A stretch of 64,000 bases of DNA from Paenibacillus sp. Soil787 (GTDB lineage: Bacteria > Bacillota > Bacilli > Paenibacillales > NBRC-103111): NCBI RefSeq assembly GCF_001429545.1, contig NZ_LMSP01000001.1, forward strand, positions 216,774 to 280,773, written 5' to 3'. The notes below the pieces were generated by a model. That model saw nothing but the letters and a program-made list of their open reading frames with translations. It had not been told where the DNA came from and searched no databases. This document shows, piece by piece, positions 60,652-64,000 of this stretch. The stretch's first letter is position 1. Every line of letters starts with the position of its first letter. A program made the position numbers and the translations under genes.

Positions 60652-61473
60652 ATGAATGAGTTCATGACGGATACGAACCATGGTTATGTCCCTTTGCAGC
60701 CTGAAATAGCGTGGCATACGGCTGATTATCAAGAATACAAAGCGCATGGCGACGCGCGCAACATCCCCGCTTTATTTTATCAATTTCGCTCCAAAAGCGT
60801 GGGATCTCCAGATTTCGTAGTGATTCCGGACGGTCATGTGGACATGTTATTCAGTTGTGAAGCTAGTCAGCCTGACATCCAGGTGTACGGCTCCGTGCTT
60901 TCCAGACACACGATCACCTTGAAAAGAAATACCGTTTACTTCGGTGTTCGTTTTCTCTCCCTACATGTAACAGGTAGATCGAAGATTGATATGAAGGATT
61001 TGATTAGTCAATCTTGTCCATTATCAGATTTTATCTTGATGACTAATAAGAGCGTCGAGCCTATTCTTACGGCAGCAACGTTCTCTGAAAAGATACGCTT
61101 GTTCAAGGGAGTACTTGGTGAGGTCTTAACTATTCAGCAGGATTCACGCTTAGTCCGCTTTGCGTTAAATCAGATGATTATGGCGAAAGGGAACATAAGT
61201 GTAAAGGATTTGGCGACCGAAACGGCGTATTCGGAACGCTATCTCCGCAAGCAATTTGAGCATTTCGTTGGCTTATCTCCTAAGGTGTTTAGCCAGATTA
61301 CGAGATTCCAGCATGCTCTAAACGGGCTGATCGAAAATCGGCAATCCACAGTGATTTGGGACAGCATTTCGGATAATGCCTTTTACTATGATCAGCCGCA
61401 TTTCATCAATGAGTTTAAAAAGTTCTATCAAGAGACGCCGCATGCTTGGATGAAGCGTTGTTTACAGGGGTAA
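60652..61473 (+). CDS. AraC family regulator (DUF6597-type)
   Basis: The ATG at 60652 follows GAGGGGGAG. The 273-residue protein has an N-terminal DUF6597-type region (FVVIPDGHVDMLFSCEA, VYFGVRFLSL) and a C-terminal AraC DNA-binding domain with KDLATETAYSERYLRKQFEH and FYYDQPHFINEFKKFYQETP. It is upstream of the copper amine oxidase gene on the same strand, but a terminator lies between them. Its target is unknown. Confidence 0.88.
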   Translation: MNEFMTDTNHGYVPLQPEIAWHTADYQEYKAHGDARNIPALFYQFRSKSVGSPDFVVIPDGHVDMLFSCEASQPDIQVYGSVLSRHTITLKRNTVYFGVRFLSLHVTGRSKIDMKDLISQSCPLSDFILMTNKSVEPILTAATFSEKIRLFKGVLGEVLTIQQDSRLVRFALNQMIMAKGNISVKDLATETAYSERYLRKQFEHFVGLSPKVFSQITRFQHALNGLIENRQSTVIWDSISDNAFYYDQPHFINEFKKFYQETPHAWMKRCLQG

Positions 61474-61480
61474 AGAATAG

Positions 61481-61508
61481 AAAGGACCACGACGTGGTCT
61501 TTTTTTTG
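61481..61508 (+). terminator. Terminator after AraC gene
   Basis: AAAGGACCAC pairs with GTGGTCTTT and is followed by a T-run. Confidence 0.88.
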
Positions 61509-61625
61509 TGTTCATGTCATGAAACCTGACGCAAGGGCCGATTTTTCCAATATTTCCGCAAAACCTTCTAGTATACTAACCACATCGAGATTAACTTCAC
61601 TCCATAACAGAAGGGGACTACATGA

Positions 61626-63914
61626 ATGAAAATTGCTAATTCTTTTAAAAAGAGTTTAATCGTTGGCACCATGCTGACAATGGCGATCACGCCATTCATG
61701 CCATTTGGTTCGCATCAGGCTTATGCACATGGTGGCAGCTTTGAAGACGAATACGTAGCATTACGACAAAGGCTTGAGGAATTTGGAGCTGCGGTGTATT
61801 GGGATGAAACGTCGAAGACGATTCAAGTCGTTAAGGACGGCAAAGTGGCTCAGCTCAATTTGAATAGTGCAAATGTGAAGGTGAATGGAAAGCTGCTTAC
61901 ACTCGTTGGGCCTGTTGTGATGAGGGATGGCATCACGTATGTGTATCATGATTTTATCAATGAAATTTTCCAAGCTGACGTTGTTTCAAGCGTTCGTATA
62001 TCGAATGACACCAACCCATTGAATCCACTGACGGCCAAAGAGATTGAAGGTGCGGTCAGTATTGTAAAAGGATCAGAAAAGTACAAAGAGACGATGCTTT
62101 TTACGGAAATTTCTCTGAAACCGCCAGTGAAAAGCGATGTGTGGAGCTATGTGCTAGCAGACGGCAAAAGCAAAAGTTTACCGAGAGTTGCTCAATTCGT
62201 TGCTATGAACGGTAAGCAAGTGATTGAGGGTGAAGTAAATCTTGCTGATGCGAAGCTGTCCAAGTGGGAAACCAAGGAAGGCGCACAAGGAATGGTCACC
62301 CTTGACGATATGATTACGGTGCAAAGCGTCATCGAAGGGGATGCGGATTACGCGGAAGCAGTCGCGAAGCGAGGCATTTCCGATATCAAAAAAGTCGTGA
62401 CAACACCTTTGACGGTTGGTTATTTTGGAGGAGAAGACGATCTAGTTGAGGATGCCCGTCTCTTGAAAGTTGTTTCCTATTTGGATACAGGAGATGGTAA
62501 CTTCTGGGCTCACCCAATTGAAGATTTAGTCGCTGTTGTCGACCTGGAAAAGAAACAAATCATTAAAATAGAGGATAGCGGGGTTATCCCGGTTCCGATG
62601 CAAGCCAATCCGTATGATGGCCGTAATTTTGCAGATAAGCTAGCCCAGAAGCCACTTGCGATTGAGGAGCCAGCGGGCAAAAATTACGATGTAACTGGAA
62701 ACATGATCTCTTGGGGGAACTGGGATTTTCACTTGCGCTTGGATAGTCGGGTTGGGCCGATTCTTTCGACAATGACGTATAACGATCAAGGGAAGAAGCG
62801 GAAAGTCATGTACGAAGGCTCACTTGGCGGCATGGTCGTACCTTATGGGGATCCGGATATTGGTTGGTATTTCAAAACGTATTTTGATTCCGGGGAGTAT
62901 GGTATGGGGACATTGACGTCGTCACTTGTCAAAGGGAAGGATGTTCCTGACAACGCCATGTTGTTAGATGCTGTCATTGCTGACACTCAAGGGAATCCGC
63001 GTACGGTTCCGAATGCGATGGCTGTTTTCGAACAATATGCGGGACCTGAGTATCGCCATGATACGATGTCGGCGCAAGGTACAGATAGTAAAGAGCGCAG
63101 AGAGTTGGTCGTTCGTTGGATATCTACGGTCGGTAATTATGATTATATTTTCGATTGGGTGCTTCAACCGAATGGTACGATTAAAATTGACGTCGGTGCC
63201 TCCGGGATTGAAGCGGTCAAAGGTGTCGTAACCAATAATATGCACGATTCAACAGCGGTTGAAGATACGAAATATGGCACACTGCTCGATAATCATATTG
63301 TGGGCACAACGCATCAGCACATTTATAATTTTAGACTCGATATGGACGTAGATGGAGTGAATAACTCCTTAACGGAAATTGATCCAAAAGTTGCTGAGAA
63401 TACGGATGGCGGACCGCGTAAAAGTGTTATGATCACCGAGCACCAAACCGTTAAAACGGAACAAGAAGCTGCGCAAAAATTCGATCCTTCCACGATCCGA
63501 ATTCTAAGCAATCCGAATAAAGAGAACAAAGTTGGTAATCCGGTCTCCTATCAAATTATTCCTTTTGCTGGCGGTACACATCCGATTGCGAAAGGTGCGC
63601 TATTCAGCGCTGACGACTGGCTGTTCAAGCGTGCAGGCTTTATGGATAAGCAAATTTGGGTGACAACCTACAATCCTGATGAACGATATCCAGAAGGCAA
63701 GTATCCAAATCGCACGGCGAAGGATACAGGTTTAGGTCAATTTACAGCGGACAACGCATCGATTGAGAACACAGATGACGTGGTATGGATCACGACGGGA
63801 GCTACACATGTGGCTCGTGCTGAAGAATGGCCTATTATGCCAACGGAATGGGTCCATGCGATGTTGAAACCGTGGAATTTCTTCGATAGCACGCCGACAT
63901 TAAATTTGCCTTAA
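61626..63914 (+). CDS. Secreted copper amine oxidase
   Basis: A 762-residue exported enzyme (signal peptide ending near QAYAHG) that oxidises primary amines to aldehydes with release of ammonia and peroxide. The TPQ-forming Tyr is Tyr505 in TVGNYDYIFDW, the catalytic base is Asp421 in YFDSGEYGMG, and the copper ligands are His563, His565 (THQHIYNF) and His728 (GATHVARAEEWPIMP). An N-terminal stalk domain (residues 35-110) precedes the core. Length and motifs agree with tyramine/phenylethylamine oxidases. A good terminator follows. Confidence 0.94.
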   Translation: MKIANSFKKSLIVGTMLTMAITPFMPFGSHQAYAHGGSFEDEYVALRQRLEEFGAAVYWDETSKTIQVVKDGKVAQLNLNSANVKVNGKLLTLVGPVVMRDGITYVYHDFINEIFQADVVSSVRISNDTNPLNPLTAKEIEGAVSIVKGSEKYKETMLFTEISLKPPVKSDVWSYVLADGKSKSLPRVAQFVAMNGKQVIEGEVNLADAKLSKWETKEGAQGMVTLDDMITVQSVIEGDADYAEAVAKRGISDIKKVVTTPLTVGYFGGEDDLVEDARLLKVVSYLDTGDGNFWAHPIEDLVAVVDLEKKQIIKIEDSGVIPVPMQANPYDGRNFADKLAQKPLAIEEPAGKNYDVTGNMISWGNWDFHLRLDSRVGPILSTMTYNDQGKKRKVMYEGSLGGMVVPYGDPDIGWYFKTYFDSGEYGMGTLTSSLVKGKDVPDNAMLLDAVIADTQGNPRTVPNAMAVFEQYAGPEYRHDTMSAQGTDSKERRELVVRWISTVGNYDYIFDWVLQPNGTIKIDVGASGIEAVKGVVTNNMHDSTAVEDTKYGTLLDNHIVGTTHQHIYNFRLDMDVDGVNNSLTEIDPKVAENTDGGPRKSVMITEHQTVKTEQEAAQKFDPSTIRILSNPNKENKVGNPVSYQIIPFAGGTHPIAKGALFSADDWLFKRAGFMDKQIWVTTYNPDERYPEGKYPNRTAKDTGLGQFTADNASIENTDDVVWITTGATHVARAEEWPIMPTEWVHAMLKPWNFFDSTPTLNLP

Positions 63915-63923
63915 AAGATGAAG

Positions 63924-63953
63924 AGAGGAGCCTTGCGATGCAAGGCTTCTTTG
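63924..63953 (+). terminator. Terminator after amine oxidase gene
   Basis: AGGAGCCTTGC and GCAAGGCTTCT form a stem around GAT, followed by TTT. The window ends with nothing recognisable after it. Confidence 0.8.
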
Positions 63954-64000
63954 GTCATTTCCCCCGCCAGTTTCCATGTCGATAATCAATTTTATATATT

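Overview
The window looks like chromosome of a spore-forming, low-to-medium G+C Bacillota, most likely a Paenibacillus or close relative. This rests on the style of the proteins: copper-amine-oxidase-type 'stalk' domains, a DUF2935-superoxide dismutase fusion, DUF4317, a PadR/HAAS-SEDS pair, and remnants of a gerA spore-germination operon. It also rests on strong AGGAGG-type ribosome binding sites with frequent GTG and TTG starts. No rRNA, tRNA or CRISPR array was seen. The species call is inference.

Region 1 (1-18 kb) mixes intact regulator/enzyme pairs with gene debris. Intact units are a TetR facing an SDR dehydrogenase, a Tat-exported metallophosphoesterase, a GDPD-type phosphodiesterase, a second SDR, a TetR-map pair, a cyclophilin-fold lipoprotein, a RibD-type reductase and an EmrB-type exporter facing an AraC regulator. 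Debris includes fused fragments of an SDR, ResC/CcsB and ResA, an MFS gene broken at an 8-G run, a collapsed gerAA-gerAC operon, a GGDEF remnant, a tautomerase joined to DUF3737, and an internal piece of an alpha/beta hydrolase.

Region 2 (about 18-49.5 kb) is the most unusual part. Mostly single, mostly plus-strand genes are separated, one or two at a time, by about 30 full or partial copies of one repeated hairpin element (element A below). The element always has the same orientation. Its left arm resembles TTGAACTAACGGAAACG, its centre is a GGCTGCCG/CGGCAGCC stem, and its right arm resembles CTAACGGGCAGGATAG. The genes are typical accessory cargo: GNAT, Nudix, DinB, VanZ, ABC-F, an Mrr_N domain, a LMW phosphatase, a histidine phosphatase, DUF4304, RCC1 repeats, small secreted and membrane proteins. 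Many are truncated or frameshifted. The layout resembles an integrase-less gene-cassette array. An ORF-less group II intron lies against one element. Two further dispersed repeats (B and C) are intermixed.

Region 3 (50-56 kb) is a conventional, well-kept livJ-H-M-G-F branched-chain amino-acid ABC operon. A DMT-family exporter is translationally coupled at its end, and large palindromes lie upstream.

Region 4 (56-64 kb) holds an ArsR-MFS efflux pair with matching operators, an IS4 transposase remnant, a DUF2975-XRE pair preceded by a fragment of a second DUF2975 gene, a small zinc-ribbon protein, an AraC regulator and a complete secreted copper amine oxidase with all catalytic residues visible.

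All functional statements come from motif reading by eye. No database search was run.
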